NCBI GenBank assembly: GCA_963575745.1
Contig: CAUYUJ010003958.1
Location: forward strand, 155,158-219,157
Reading direction: 5' to 3'
DNA: 64,000 nucleotides
From: Prorocentrum cordatum
Lineage: Eukaryota > Sar > Dinophyceae > Prorocentrales > Prorocentraceae
Within the stretch, counting starts at the first letter, position 1. Every line of letters begins with the position of its first letter. Shown here piece by piece: positions 1 through 10,261 of the stretch. Position numbers and translations under genes: made by a program. The notes under the pieces were generated by a model, which saw only the letters and a program-made list of their open reading frames with translations, had not been told where the DNA came from and did not search any database.

Positions 1-809
1 GGCAATTCCTTACCCCGGATATCGACATCGAAATTCACCTCCTTCTTCGTCGCCTCCTCGAGTGCATCCGCCTGCTCCTGGGTGATGCACTTGCCGAGCT
101 TCAGGGACCTGTCCTGCGCGATGTCCTGCCTGCTGCCCAAGGAGATATGCCGCACTGCGCAATATAGGATGCCGTCGACGGTCCATTCTTTCACCTGCCC
201 TGCGTCGATGGCCCTGTGCAGGCCCTGCTCGCCGTCCTTAAACTTCTCTGCCATCAGCATCCGCGGCAACCCGCGGTTATCGTCGGCCCCGTACTTAGTC
301 TTCTTGTGGCTGAGCTCGCGCTGGAAGAAAGGCGAATCAAGGGGCAGCTCGAGCTTCCCGTTCTTGTGGTTCTTCGTGAAAGCGTTGTTCACCAGCGCCG
401 TTTGCCTTTTGCGGCGCCCGTCCGGGTGCGTGCGGGCCTCTTCCCACAACGTCTTCAACTCCTGCGGCAGGGCATCCCAAGCGGCCAGGAGCTCCCGCAT
501 CTTGGGAATGTCGCGCTTGTCCTCCTGGGGCACCTCAGCCGCGGACGGCCGCTTAGGGGCCGCGGCTGGCCTGCGCAGCGGAGCCGCGCCGGGCCTCTTG
601 AGGAGCGCCACGTAGTCCGCGGAGTCGTCGTCGTCGTCGTCGTCGTCCTCGGGCTGGCTCGCCGCAGGCCTCTTTCGAGCAGCGATCGCGCCCTCGCTCT
701 CCTGGTCGTCGGCGGGTTTCGCCGCTGGCCTCTTGACGGCAGGAGGCGGCTCCGTGTCCGAGTCGGCGACTACGGGGTCATCCACCTTCGCCTCCTCTTC
801 AGCCACCTC
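1..809 (-). CDS. KRPAA-type dinoflagellate hypothetical protein, partial
   Basis: The minus strand is open from about 809 to the left edge, so the 3' end is missing. The N-terminal part is acidic and low in complexity, with repeated KRPAA and RPAA motifs and a run of seven aspartates encoded by a GAC tract near 630-650. After it comes a more ordered region that includes KMRELLAAWDALPQELKTLW, a basic patch GRRKRQTALVNNAFTKNHKN, and VKEWTVDGILYCAVRHISLG. Proteins of this style are common in dinoflagellate gene sets and have no assigned function. An in-frame TAG about 12 nt upstream of 809 implies a splice acceptor there (ACGAG before GTGGCTGAAG), with the TA-rich tract as intron. The first internal ATG starts MRELLAAWD. 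The GGTAAG at the extreme left could be a further splice donor. The coding call is good; the function is unknown. Confidence 0.6.
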
Positions 810-810
810 G

Positions 811-912
811 TATATCTATATGTATGTGTATATGCATATGTGTATGTATATGTGTATGTATATATATACAAACATATATATATATATACAACTGCATGCG
901 TATATAGATATG
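811..912. repeat. TA/TG-rich microsatellite
   Basis: About 100 bp of alternating TATATG/TGTATA dinucleotides, unlike the GC-rich surroundings. It separates two minus-strand open frames and may be an intron, but no clean GT or GC donor could be fixed on the 5' side. Confidence 0.8.
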
Positions 913-914
913 TC

Positions 915-1103
915 TCGCGCGACGGGGGGTGACTTCTTGAGGCTGGGGGCGCCAGGAACGTCCTTCACGTCTTCATCGGCCTCGGCCCTGTCATTCCAAC
1001 AGCCGCGAAGCGCCTTCATTTGCGCAGCCGGGTCCGTCGCGCCACGTTTGCCCGGCACGCGCGCAGCTGCCCCCCAACACCGAAATCTCTCGAGCCAAAC
1101 CGT
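915..1103 (-). CDS. Candidate upstream exon of the KRPAA gene
   Basis: Minus-strand open frame with charged, protein-like content: MKALRGCWNDRAEADEDVKD, followed by VPGAPSLKKSPPVARD. On the minus strand it is preceded by a pyrimidine tract (1110-1152) ending in CCGCAG, a good acceptor. This acceptor could serve cis-splicing or spliced-leader trans-splicing. In the second case the 5' end of the gene lies here and MKALRGCW would be the start. The link to 1-809 across the TA-rich tract is inferred from order and strand only, because the donor is not identified. The 21 nt at 1089-1109, read on the minus strand, match the dinoflagellate spliced leader at 16 positions, which may be chance. Confidence 0.4.
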
Positions 1104-1153
1104 CTGCGGACGAGGGAGAGGGGGCAGGGAGGGGCAGGAGGAGGAGAGACGCA

Positions 1154-1380
1154 GTCAAATTTAGATCAAGGTTTGATCAAAACTTGACTGGACAAGTCAA
1201 GTTTCGATCAACTGTTGATCGACAATTGGCTGGACAAGTCGCGTTTCGGCCAAAATTTGATCAAAACTTGACTGGGCAAGTCAAGTCTAGATCGAAACTT
1301 GGCATCGTTGGCCAAGTTTCGATCTAAACTTGACCAGCCCAGTCAAGTTTTGATCCAAAGTTGATCGAAACTTGACTTTA
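1154..1380. repeat. Cluster of GATC-centred hairpins
   Basis: A chain of imperfect inverted repeats built from AACTTGACT and AGTCAAGTT joined by 4-5 nt loops and bounded by GATC. One pair (GATCGAAACTTGG ... CCAAGTTTCGATC) has perfect 13-bp arms. There are about nine GATC sites in 225 bp. No coding content was seen here. The stretch 1381-1620 holds nothing recognisable and lies just 3' of the RRM gene. Confidence 0.75.
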
Positions 1381-1620
1381 CAATGTTTCCTCATGTATTA
1401 GTTTTTGTGCGCCAGGGAAGCCTCTGGGGGCCCCCGGCGACCTCAGCGGCAGCTTCTTCGGACCTGTTTCCGGGGCCGCCAGAAACCCACAGGGCCTCGG
1501 AAATCTCTGGAACCATCTACCATGCCGACCTGCGATCTTTGGAAGACCGCCCGAAGATCTCCCCAGCTACGCGACGGGGGGCGCGGCGGAAGATTTCTCT
1601 GGGCAGAGAGCGCCCAGCAA

Positions 1621-2169
1621 TCACAACCCAAACTCCCCAATGAGAGCCCCGCCGCGCGCCAACAGAGCCTCGCCTGCCCTCAGAGCTTCCTCCACCGTCG
1701 GGGCGCCGGCCCCCTTGCATGGGGAAGGGCGGAACGGCAAATGAGAGGGCAGGAGAGCACGGGAGGGAAGGGAAGGGGCAGTAATAGCAGTGAGGGAGGG
1801 GGAGAAAGGGAGGGGGGGAGGGAGCGGGGGAAAGGGGGGTGGGAAGAAAGGGGGGGGAATCCGTTCAAAACGGCCCCCTGGGCCCCTCCCGGGGCCCACG
1901 CGCACCAGGGATCCGAGCCGCGCCCAGCCGGGGCGACGAAGGTTCGACCGTGGCGACGAAGAATCTCTTGAGACGGAGGCTCCGTGGCAAGTGTCGACGG
2001 CGTTGCACTCTTTGGCGTTGTCGCCGGTGACGCGGTCTGTGCTGAAGGTGATGGCGCCGGCTGTTGTGCTTTCGCGAAAGACATCGGGATGGCCGCCGAA
2101 GCGACCTTGTGAGCATCCGCGGATGCAAGAATAGAGCGAGCAAAAGGGAGAGCTGGAGGAGGAACTAAA

Positions 2170-2207
<38 letters not shown>

Positions 2208-2456
2208 TACATCCCCAATTTCTATATGCAAGACCTCTGGCCACCATGCACCCGTGCAGCCCGCGAGCTTGCGGGCGTCCTCCGTCTCTTGGAATTGGAT
2301 GAAAGCGAAGCAACGTTTCCCGGGAAAGTACGATCCCTTGCGCACGATGTGGACACCAACGATATTCTGGCAACCGGCTTCGGCCACTCTCGCAGCAATA
2401 TGCTGCTGCGTGCACCGCCAATCCAGCTGACCGACGAACACCTTCCGACAATCCAT
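1621..2456 (-). CDS. Small RRM-domain RNA-binding protein, two exons
   Basis: The ATG at 2456 opens a frame with one RNA-recognition motif. RNP2 is VFVGQL at residues 6-11 and RNP1 is KRCFAFIQF at 47-55; the domain ends near residue 83. A run of about 13 serines follows, encoded by a (GAC)n tract at 2170-2207, then a Pro/Ala/Ser-rich linker. The frame then enters a pure pyrimidine stretch, best read as an intron 1871-1714 (GCC|GTTTTG donor, GCAAG| acceptor, both phase 0). The second exon (1713-1621) encodes GAGAPTVEEALRAGEALLAR plus ten residues and a TGA, giving about 225 aa. Upstream of the ATG is a pyrimidine-rich leader that could take a trans-spliced leader. By family it should bind RNA; its target is unknown. 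The RRM is secure, the splice model probable. Confidence 0.7.
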
Positions 2457-2759
2457 GGCGAAAGGAACAGCTGTTGGCACCCCGCTCTTGTTTCGGGCCG
2501 AAGAAAGCGACGGAGGGGGAATAAGCAAGGGGAGGGGTGGGAGGTGAGAAAGGAGAGGACGGAAGGGGCGATCCCCCCCCCCCCCCCTGTCTGCCATTCA
2601 AGCAATCATCGCGCCCATGCTTGGTTAATAAATCCTCTGGTGTGCTGTGGTCGGATCTCAAATGAGCCAGCCGAGCAGGGGTTAACGCATCCTCTGGTCC
2701 GTATTTCAAAGACCTGATCTGTCACAGAATACCCCTTGGAGGCGGCGCCCGTATCCAGC

Positions 2760-2886
2760 GTGGACGGCCCCCCTCCTCCTTCTCCTCCTCCTCCTCCTGC
2801 TCCTCATCCTCCTCCTCGTCCTCCTCCTCCTCCTGCCCCTGCTCCCCCTCCCCCTGCTCCTGCTCCCCCCCCCCCTCCCCCGCCGC
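2760..2886. repeat. (CTC)n pyrimidine tract
   Basis: Low-complexity CTCCTC/CCCCTG run. It is one of only two places in the window where the pyrimidine strand of this microsatellite type lies on the + strand. The ORF across it encodes only proline and alanine and is not called. Confidence 0.85.
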
Positions 2887-2974
2887 TCTGGACTCTCAAG
2901 ACACTCTCAAGACGCCCTCGAGACTCTGGCCCTCGACCCTCGCAAGCAAGCAAGACGACGACACCAGAGAGCTA

Positions 2975-3320
2975 TCACATGTTACCGCTTGCTTTGGGCT
3001 CGCGTTGGATGTTGCATGTCACGGCCCTTTCGGTTCGAACTTATGGCAGAAAAGGCATCGGATGCCACATGTTACAACCCCTCTTGGGCTGGAGTCTACA
3101 GATCGGTTGGAATCTACAGCAACTCGCGTTGGATATTACATGTTACGGCCCCGTCGGTTGGAGTTTACACCAGTGAGTTATCGCATGCCACATGTTACGG
3201 ATCCCGCGGGCTGGAGTCTGATAGAGGGGCGTCGAATGTCATGGCCTTCATGGGCCCATCGGGAAGACAAGTACGTGTCACACGTTGCGGCCCCTCCAGT
3301 TGGCGGAGGGTCGCGTCGAG
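2975..3320. repeat. Degenerate minisatellite with ACATGTTACGG core
   Basis: About six diverged units of 40-75 bp, each carrying ACATGTTACGG or a close variant followed by a phrase like GGGCTGGAGTCTACAG. The ORFs crossing it repeat the same short words and look non-coding. The stretch 3321-3650 holds no recognisable feature. Confidence 0.65.
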
Positions 3321-3650
3321 CGCCACAGATCCCTGGAGCCGAGGCGACGGCGTCGGGTTAGAGCCCCACCTGCAACATAGCGCAACCCAAACCAACTGAC
3401 ACACTCAAATCCACGCGCGTGCCCGCTACAGCGCGTTGTCTTTTTCGCGCTGGGAATGCGCCTGCCCGGCACTCCTAGCTAACCTGCCCTGCCGGCCCCC
3501 CCCCGCATGCCAGGGCCGCTGGCCCTTGCGCATGCAACCCACTCTGCTCGAGAGCGGCATGCAAAGTAGCATTCAAGTCACCGCTGAGTGAGGATCGGGG
3601 CCCTCCAGCCATCCTGCCATGCGTAGCGCGCGCCAGAGCCCGACCGCGCC

Positions 3651-5069
3651 TCAGTGCGCGCCCCTCTTCTCCTTGCACCCCCTGCAGCAGCCAGTCCAGC
3701 GGCACTTCGAACACCCAAGGCCTTCGTCCCTGTACCTCTTCCGCTCCGTGGCCGTGGGGGGCTTCCAGTAGATCTTGCGACCGCTGTCCTTCTTGCCTGT
3801 GCTGGTCTTGCCTGTGCCCTTGGAACTCTGGCCCTTCTGCTCGGAACTCTTGCGGTTCTGCTTGGAATTATTGCCCCTCTTGCTGATCTTGCCTGTGCCC
3901 ATGGCGCCCCCTGCGCGGCCCATGCCCCTGCCCCTGTCCTTGCCCTTGCCATTGCCGGCCTTGCCCTTGCGCGGCTTGCGCGTGAGAGGCGGCCGCGTGG
4001 GAGTCATCTGCCCGGCCTTCACGATCATGTCCCACTCGTCGTCTGCAGAGCCGTCGGGGCGGAGATACTGCGGGTCGATGCCCGAGATCGCCGCGGCGGC
4101 GGAGTCTCCGCGCGGGCTGCGAGGGGCCCCCAGCTCGTAGAAGATCGGGGCAAGGACGACGACGGCTGCATCGCGGCCTTCACCTCCCGCGCCATCTTCG
4201 ACGCCCCTCTTCGGCGGATCCTGGGTAAAGTTAGACTTGGAGGGTGTCGGACACACGGGGCCTGCTGGCTGCGACGCCTTGGGTGAGCTTTTGGTGTCCT
4301 CTCTCAGGCAGAGCAGATCGAGCACCCCGTCGATGTTGCGGATCTCATCCTGCGAAGCCTTCTGGTAGCACCGACGCTTGGCTTCCGCGTCTGTCTTCAA
4401 ATCTTGGAACTGGGCGAACAGCATCTTCAGGACTGAGGTGTAATGGCTGCAGAAGCCTTGTGTGTCCTGGGCGGAGAGATTGATCGGCTTGTCGGCGTCC
4501 ACCGCGGCCAAGGCTTTCTCCATCTTGAGCCCAGGCAACACCCCGTTGGTTGCCACCTCTGCGAGTACCTTGAATAATGGGCTCACGTGGGAAAGGACTC
4601 TCGACCTCGCCGCAGTGGACCAGGTAACTCCTTCGTCTGCGGCGATCTTGAGGAACCCCCGCAGGTCCCTGCCCGCGCACGTATATTTGAAGAATGCGGC
4701 CAGGGATTTCTCAAGATCGCCCACGGCAATCATTGGGTCGGCGCGCAAGCGCTCCTGCTTGGCGGCGGGGGTGCCCGCGGCCATCGGATCTGCGCGAGAC
4801 GTTGGCTGGCGTTGCAAGACCCCCGCAGGCGCGGCAAAATGCTTATCCACTTGGGCAGAAATGGCCGCGCGCGTAGCGGTTCCCCCCCGAACGCGCCCGA
4901 GCGCGCCGACGCCCCCTTGGCGCTTGCCAAGGCGCTCAACCTCCCCAAGATGATTTCCACGACGGCCAGGGCAGGCCACGAAGGCCGCCAAGATGGCCCA
5001 CGATCGCTCCAATGCCCACCGCGGAAACCTTTGGAAGACCAGTAAGCCGCTAGACCCCCATCGCCGCAT
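3651..5069 (-). CDS. Basic protein with C-terminal Cys cluster, unknown function
   Basis: Long minus-strand frame (up to 472 aa). The first 95 residues are doubtful. A better start is the ATG at 4784 (MAAGTPAAKQERLRADP), which gives 377 aa. The middle is helical and soluble-looking (LEKSLAAFFKYTCAGRDLRG; YTSVLKMLFAQFQDLKTDAE). The C-terminal third is very basic, rich in Lys, Gly and Ser. The last 21 residues carry a compact cluster C-x2-C-x4-C-C-x2-C within CSKCRWTGCCRGC. Such terminal Cys clusters are common on dinoflagellate hypothetical proteins and look like small zinc-binding knuckles. The composition suggests nucleic-acid or chromatin contact, but that is inference. There is no intron signal inside the 377-aa core. 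Splicing upstream of 4784 is possible, since two minus frames overlap there. Confidence 0.65.
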   Translation of the reverse strand: MRRWGSSGLLVFQRFPRWALERSWAILAAFVACPGRRGNHLGEVERLGKRQGGVGALGRVRGGTATRAAISAQVDKHFAAPAGVLQRQPTSRADPMAAGTPAAKQERLRADPMIAVGDLEKSLAAFFKYTCAGRDLRGFLKIAADEGVTWSTAARSRVLSHVSPLFKVLAEVATNGVLPGLKMEKALAAVDADKPINLSAQDTQGFCSHYTSVLKMLFAQFQDLKTDAEAKRRCYQKASQDEIRNIDGVLDLLCLREDTKSSPKASQPAGPVCPTPSKSNFTQDPPKRGVEDGAGGEGRDAAVVVLAPIFYELGAPRSPRGDSAAAAISGIDPQYLRPDGSADDEWDMIVKAGQMTPTRPPLTRKPRKGKAGNGKGKDRGRGMGRAGGAMGTGKISKRGNNSKQNRKSSEQKGQSSKGTGKTSTGKKDSGRKIYWKPPTATERKRYRDEGLGCSKCRWTGCCRGCKEKRGAH

Positions 5070-5109
5070 TCAGGAAACCCGAAAAAATGATCCCCGCAAC
5101 GTCTTTCAA

Positions 5110-5735
5110 TGTTTGTCGCTTTTACCTGCTTCGTTCCAAGATCGGACCATTTGCGATCTTCGGAGGCCCCTGCGAGAGCCCCTAAACAGACCCCGTTCGC
5201 GATCCAGGGCGGCCCAAACAGAGCCCCCAGTTGGCCCAATATGGCTCCAAGACAGCCCCTCGGCGGCCCCCAAAAGCATCCCATACGGACACAAGAAACG
5301 CCGAACATATCGCCTACGCGATTCGCAAGACGGTCCAACCAGACCCCAGCAGGAAGCCCCAAGACTGCCGAACAGGAGCTCTAGACAGCGCCAGCACGGA
5401 CATGACAAGACCCGCGTGAGAGCTGCTCACTACGTGGAGACGAGAAGTGTCACATGTGACGACCTGCTGGGCGGTGCTCGAAAGGTCGGCACGCAAAGCT
5501 CGTCGCTGGCGCGGCGGTGGATCAGCCGCGGGCAAACTGAGAACCAACGCTACAGACATAGCATGAACTGAAATTGTAAAATAAAGAATACTCGAATCTG
5601 ACGAATGCGTTCGGAAATCGCTTAATCACGTGCCAACTGTTCAATTGAATTTCTTGCGCGTTTCGTCGAATCTCTTATTTTGGAAGAATTGATCAAAATT
5701 AACGCATCTGCTATATTTAGCGTCCTTCGACCTTA
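5110..5735. other. Intergenic: CCAAGA-type repeat, then AT-rich DNA
   Basis: 5150-5290 holds the degenerate GGCCCCAAGA-type short repeat seen at several other loci in the window. 5560-5730 is markedly AT-rich (ATAAAGAATACTCG, ATTGATCAAAATTAACGC). No gene was recognised. Confidence 0.6.
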
Positions 5736-6112
5736 AGGGTTTTGTGTTCGTCGTGTTCCCAGGGCGTTACCCCCGGCACGAATCCATTGGGAAGCACTCC
5801 CTATGGGGCCCGCGGATCATGTTACTAACCCGAGCGGGTCATCCAATTCCTATAACTGTCGCCACTTTTGGGCTCTCGCGCTGCCAGAACGCCACTCCCA
5901 GGCCACATTTTGAATGCCCGGAGCCAACTGTAAGCCACTTTCGGTGCTTCGTGCTCCCAGAACACCACTCCCGGGCAACATTTTGAATGCCCGGAGCCAA
6001 CTGTAAGCCACTTCGTGTTCTTCGCGCCCCCAGAACACAACTCCCGGGCCACATTCTGAATGTCCGGAGCCAACTGTAGGCCACTTTGTGTTCGCCGTGT
6101 TCCCACAGCGCT
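5735..6112. repeat. ~73-bp tandem repeat
   Basis: At least three clear units and a diverged fourth. Each has the phrase GGAGCCAACTGTAAGCCACTT followed by CCCAGAACACCACTCCCGGGC and CATTTTGAATGCCC. Unit starts are near 5919, 5992 and 6065. The array joins directly onto the 52-bp array through a shared CTCCCGG junction. Confidence 0.8.
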
Positions 6113-6502
6113 ACTCCCGGCACGTATCCACTGGGACGCACCCCTGTGCGCTTCCTCTGGGTCGTGCCCCTGCACGTATCCACTGGGACGCACCCTGTGC
6201 GTTTCCTTTTGGGCCGTGTTCGGCACGTACCCACTGGGACGCACCCCTGTGCGTTTCCGCTGGGTCGTGCCCCCGCACGTATCCACTGGGACGCACTCCT
6301 GTGCGCTTCCTCTGGGTCGTGTTCCGGCACGTATCCACTGGGACGCACTCTGTGCGCTTCCTTTGGGTCGTGTTCCGGCACGTATGCACTGGGACGCACT
6401 CCCGTGCGTTTCCTCTGGGTCGTGCTCTGGCACGTATCCACTGGGACGCACTCCCGTGCGCTTCCTCTGGGTCGTGCTCCGGCACGTATCCACTGGGACG
6501 CT
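6113..6502. repeat. 52-bp minisatellite, seven units
   Basis: Units begin CACGTATCCACTGGGACGCA at 6121, 6173, 6224, 6276, 6328, 6379, 6431 and 6483, so the period is 51-52 bp. Several reading frames on both strands stay open across the array, producing the same peptide words in each. These ORFs are not called as genes. Confidence 0.92.
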
Positions 6503-8200
6503 TCACAGTATGATCTACACTCGTTCTTTTGAAGCAAGAAACTATACCCTTTTTCAAGTTCCGTGTTCGGACGCCGATGCCTTGGAACGGGAGGGCGAGG
6601 TCGGGGGCAACGTAGGGAGCGGGGGGAGGGCCCGCGCTAGGGCGAGAAGAAATATACGCAGAAGAGACAGCCAGGACGCCTCACCAACCACGAGGACGAC
6701 GGTGAGGGCTTTTTCCAGATTCGCCCAGAGGATTCTCTGGTGGGGTCCTTCCGTCGGAGTAATTCGTTCAAAGTCCGCCTGTAGGGGGGCAGGCCCGACC
6801 TAACCCTAGCGATGAACGGCTTGACCCCGCCCACGCCAACCTGATCTTGGAAGCGCTGCCCCTCCGTCCCCAGACGACGAATTGCACCGCGAAGTACTTC
6901 TGCCCGGAGGATGGGCAGGACTTCCCCAGGACTGGGCAGGTGCAGCCAGGCGCACTCACAGGGCCATGGGCGACTGCAGGAGATCAAGCTATGCCCAAAG
7001 AAACACAGAGAGGACATAACAGAGCCAAAGGCATCCTTTGGAGCGCCCTGGTGGGAAGGGTCCGAACGGACATGGGGTATCACGGAAGAGGAGGAAGGGC
7101 GAGATTTTGTCAATTCTCTTCCTCCGCCCTCCCTCGTTTCCCCTCCTCCCTCTTCTCTCTTGTTTTTCTCTGAGTCTGCCTACTCCTCCCCGCCGTTGGA
7201 AAGCGAGCCTCATACAGTTTCCGCACAACGCAACACCTTCGCCCCCCCTCCTTCCGCGAAGCCGTCCTTTGCCGATGGGCCAGCCGCTGTGGCGAAGTGC
7301 TTCTCTCCAGCTCCGCTGCATCCAGGCTCCCCGCCCGGCCAGGCACAGGTGCCCCTGGTGAGGCGCAGACTCCACAGCGCGTGGCAGCCGCTGGGACGCT
7401 TACGTCGGCTCCGGAAGCTGCGGCGAAGACGCTGCGAAAGACCACTCGGTGCAGAGTGTCGAAGGGACCGGGTGGCGGGACGCCGTGGTCGCGCGCAGCC
7501 TGCCCCACCCTCGCTGTGACGGCGTCCAGATAACAAGTTAGAACAACTCGGACCTTGGGCGCCGTCCGCGTTGCGCCAAAGGCCGACCGGGTTGCCTAGC
7601 AGCAGCCCGCAGAGTGAGCGCGGGCCCTGCTGTCCAGACGGGGCCAGAGAGCATTCCCATCCCACGTGGCGAGCCGGCCGCGGGCGGTCTCCTCTGGGCG
7701 GCCCTGTGCTCAAAGGCGGTCGGTTCGGATGCCACCCTCTGCCCTATCCGACGAGCACGCGGCGGCGTGTGAGTGGCTGGGGTGCACCTGCCCTGTGGGA
7801 GGGTGGGGGGGCGTCCACGCCCCTGCCTATAGTGGGTTGTCTACAGAACACTGCGCCCTGCCTGGAGGGGGGAGTGGCAGCGCGATGTCGCGTGGCTCGT
7901 CTCGCCCATCGCCGCGCCCCACGCCAGCTGCTGTGAGGAAGCGCCCCCCGCACGGTTGCCGAGTTGGCGCGGGAACTCGATCGCATATGTCGCCGCGCCG
8001 ATTGTTTTGAACGCGCCCGTTGACACCGACACCGCGGCAAACCCACGGCACACCTTGCGTCCGAGGCGGCGGTGTGCCTGGCCTGGTAGCCGACGCGCTC
8101 TCCCCAAGACGTCAGGCCGCGCGTCGAAACAAGCGGCGCGGCGACAGATGGCGGGTTCTGGAAACCCAGATTCCCGACGTCATGATTTTTTCATTACGTC
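6503..8200. other. No confident gene; unassigned short ORFs
   Basis: Several overlapping ORFs of 80-170 codons occur on both strands, none with a recognised domain. The most protein-like stretches are on the minus strand near 6640-6900 (with KPFIARVRSGLPPYRRTLNE) and 7840-8100 (with VCRGFAAVSVSTGAFKTIGA). They may be remnants of genes or elements. Confidence 0.35.
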
Positions 8201-8207
8201 GACCCCT

Positions 8208-8277
8208 GGAGGTCTCGACCCATTTCCCTGGACCGGTTTTTCATCCTGAGTCATTTTTTGACGGTCCCGAGGGCCGG
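8208..8277 (+). repeat. Dispersed repeat, copy 1 of 2
   Basis: The phrase CTGGAGGTCTCGACCC ... GAGTCATTTTTTG ... CCCGAGG recurs in the same orientation, diverged, at 9016-9085. 8278-8847 has GC-rich ORFs without recognised domains. Confidence 0.65.
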
Positions 8278-8847
8278 TAAAAAAACAAGGGCCCCCAGAG
8301 GCCGAAAATAACAAAAACCTCCCGTCATGTTTTTTCTCTACCCGATCTACTTCAATACCAGGCAGGGACTGGGAACACTGAACCAACTGAACTTGCAATC
8401 CCTTGGGAGGCAAATCCTTACCTCGGCAGGCTGCCGCCGAACTCCGCCGGTGGAGGTCGCCTCGTCTTACCTCCGCGGGGGCTTCCGCCGCCCTGCCGTC
8501 ACCAGCCGCCGCGGGAGAGATGCCAGCCCCTCGAGGGCGGCTCCCGTTCTGGAGCGCATCCTTCGGCGGCGAGCGAGGGGGGGGGAAGTGAGGTGGAGAT
8601 GGCGCAGATTGAGCTGGAGCGGAGATGGGCGAGCTGGGGCGGAGACGGGCGCATCATTCGGGGGAGAAGTGAGATGGAGGTGGCCTCCTCAGGAGGCGGC
8701 GGGGCTTCTCCGAAGCCCTCGCGCCTTCCGGGAGGTTCTCTGTCTTCGGGGAAGGCTTACATAACACTTCTCGCGAGGGACTCCCGAGCCTTCCGAGAAA
8801 GCCCGCCCCCGTTCTCGCTTCCCCCCCTGGCTCGCCGCCGAATCACG

Positions 8848-8912
8848 AGGGCATCGGCCACCGGGCGAGGTGACCCCGATGGCCCCCGAGGCCCGAGGCG
8901 CCGGAGGCCCCT
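8848..8912 (+). repeat. Dispersed repeat shared with 51484-51546
   Basis: GGCATCGGCCACCGGGCGAG then GTGACCCCGATGGCCC recurs nearly identically at 51484-51546. In both places it adjoins a long GAG tract. Confidence 0.65.
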
Positions 8913-9156
8913 CGCTGCCCGAGTCTGCCAGGGGAGAGCTGCCAACCCCTGAAAAGGCGAAGTCCTGCCTGGCACCCAGAAGTGCGACGCCTTCAGCATT
9001 TCAGGACAGCGCCCCTGGAGGTCCCGACCCTATCCCTCGGATCGGTTCTTCGGCCCGAGTCATTTTTTGTCGGCCCCGAGGCCCCCCCCGTCCTGATTCT
9101 TTTTGCGACGCGCTCATGTTTGGGTCTGGATGCACGGTTTCCCCCGGGGCCGTAGG

Positions 9157-9494
9157 CGACCCGAGGAGGAGGAGGAGGAGGAGGAGGAGGAGGAGGAGGA
9201 GGAGGAGGAGGAGGACGAGGAGGAGGAAGAGGAGGAGGAGGAGGAGGAGGAGGAGGGGGAGGGAGGAGGAGGAGAGGAAGGAGGAAGAGGAGGAGAAGTA
9301 GGAGGAGGAGGGGGGAGGACGAGGAGGAGGAGGAGGAGGAGGAGGAAGAGAAGGAGGAGGAGGAGGAGGAGGAGGAGGAGGAGGAGGAGAAAGGGGAGGG
9401 GGAGGAGGAGATGGAGGAGGAGGGGGAGGGGGAGAGGGAGGGAGAGGGGGAGGGAGGAGGAAGAGGAAGAGGAGGAGGAGGAGGAGGAGGAGGA
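9157..9494 (+). repeat. (GAG)n purine tract
   Basis: Nearly pure GAG/GGA repeat, about 340 bp. It creates long artificial Glu/Gly and Arg-rich ORFs on the + strand and Pro/Ser/Leu ORFs on the minus strand, which are not called. Confidence 0.95.
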
Positions 9495-9705
9495 TGCATG
9501 ATAGTCCGTCTTCCTCCCGCCAGAGCGAAATCGTTCTATATAAGGATGTGCGTTGTCCCCGAGGCGAGGCCGAGGACGAGAAACGACACTGACTCGAACA
9601 GCGCTGAATATATTCCTCTACCTACCTGTGCCTCGGCCAGCTTTACAAAAGGGGGGGAGGGTTTGGGTAAAGCTTGAGCCCGCCAAGGCGGCAAGGCGGC
9701 GGGCT

Positions 9706-9754
<49 letters not shown>

Positions 9755-9942
9755 AGCAGACCCGTACTGAATTACTCGAATGCATGATAGTCCGTTTTCC
9801 TCCCGCCAGAGCGAAATCGTTCTATATAAGGATGTGCGTTGTCCCCGAGGCGAGGCCGAGGACGAGAAACGACACTGACTCGAACAGCGCTGAATATATT
9901 CCTCTACCTACCTGTGCCTCGGCCAGCCTTACCTTTCGGGCT

Positions 9943-9983
<41 letters not shown>

Positions 9984-10220
9984 AGCAGACCCGTACTGAA
10001 TTACTCGAATGCATGATAGTCCGTTTTCCTCCCGCCAGAGCGAAATCGTTCTATATAAGGATGTGCGTTGTCCCCGAGGCGAGGCCGAGGACGAGAAACG
10101 ACACTGACTCGAACAGCGCTGAATATATTCCTCTACCTACCTGTGCCTCGGCCAGCCTTACAGAAGGGGGGGAGGGTTTGGGTAAAGCTTGAGCCCGCCA
10201 AGGCGGCAAGGCGGCGGGCT

Positions 10221-10261
<41 letters not shown>

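Noticed and set aside
9103-9501. Long Glu-rich and Pro/Ser/Leu-rich ORFs over GAG tracts (also at 19160, 20800, 43740, 48350, 51107)
   Set aside because: A stop-free trinucleotide repeat opens all frames. The peptides are homopolymers with no domain or start context.
9535-9550. CTATATAAGG as a TATA-box promoter
   Set aside because: Dinoflagellates lack a canonical TATA system, and the motif is part of a repeat unit with no gene downstream.
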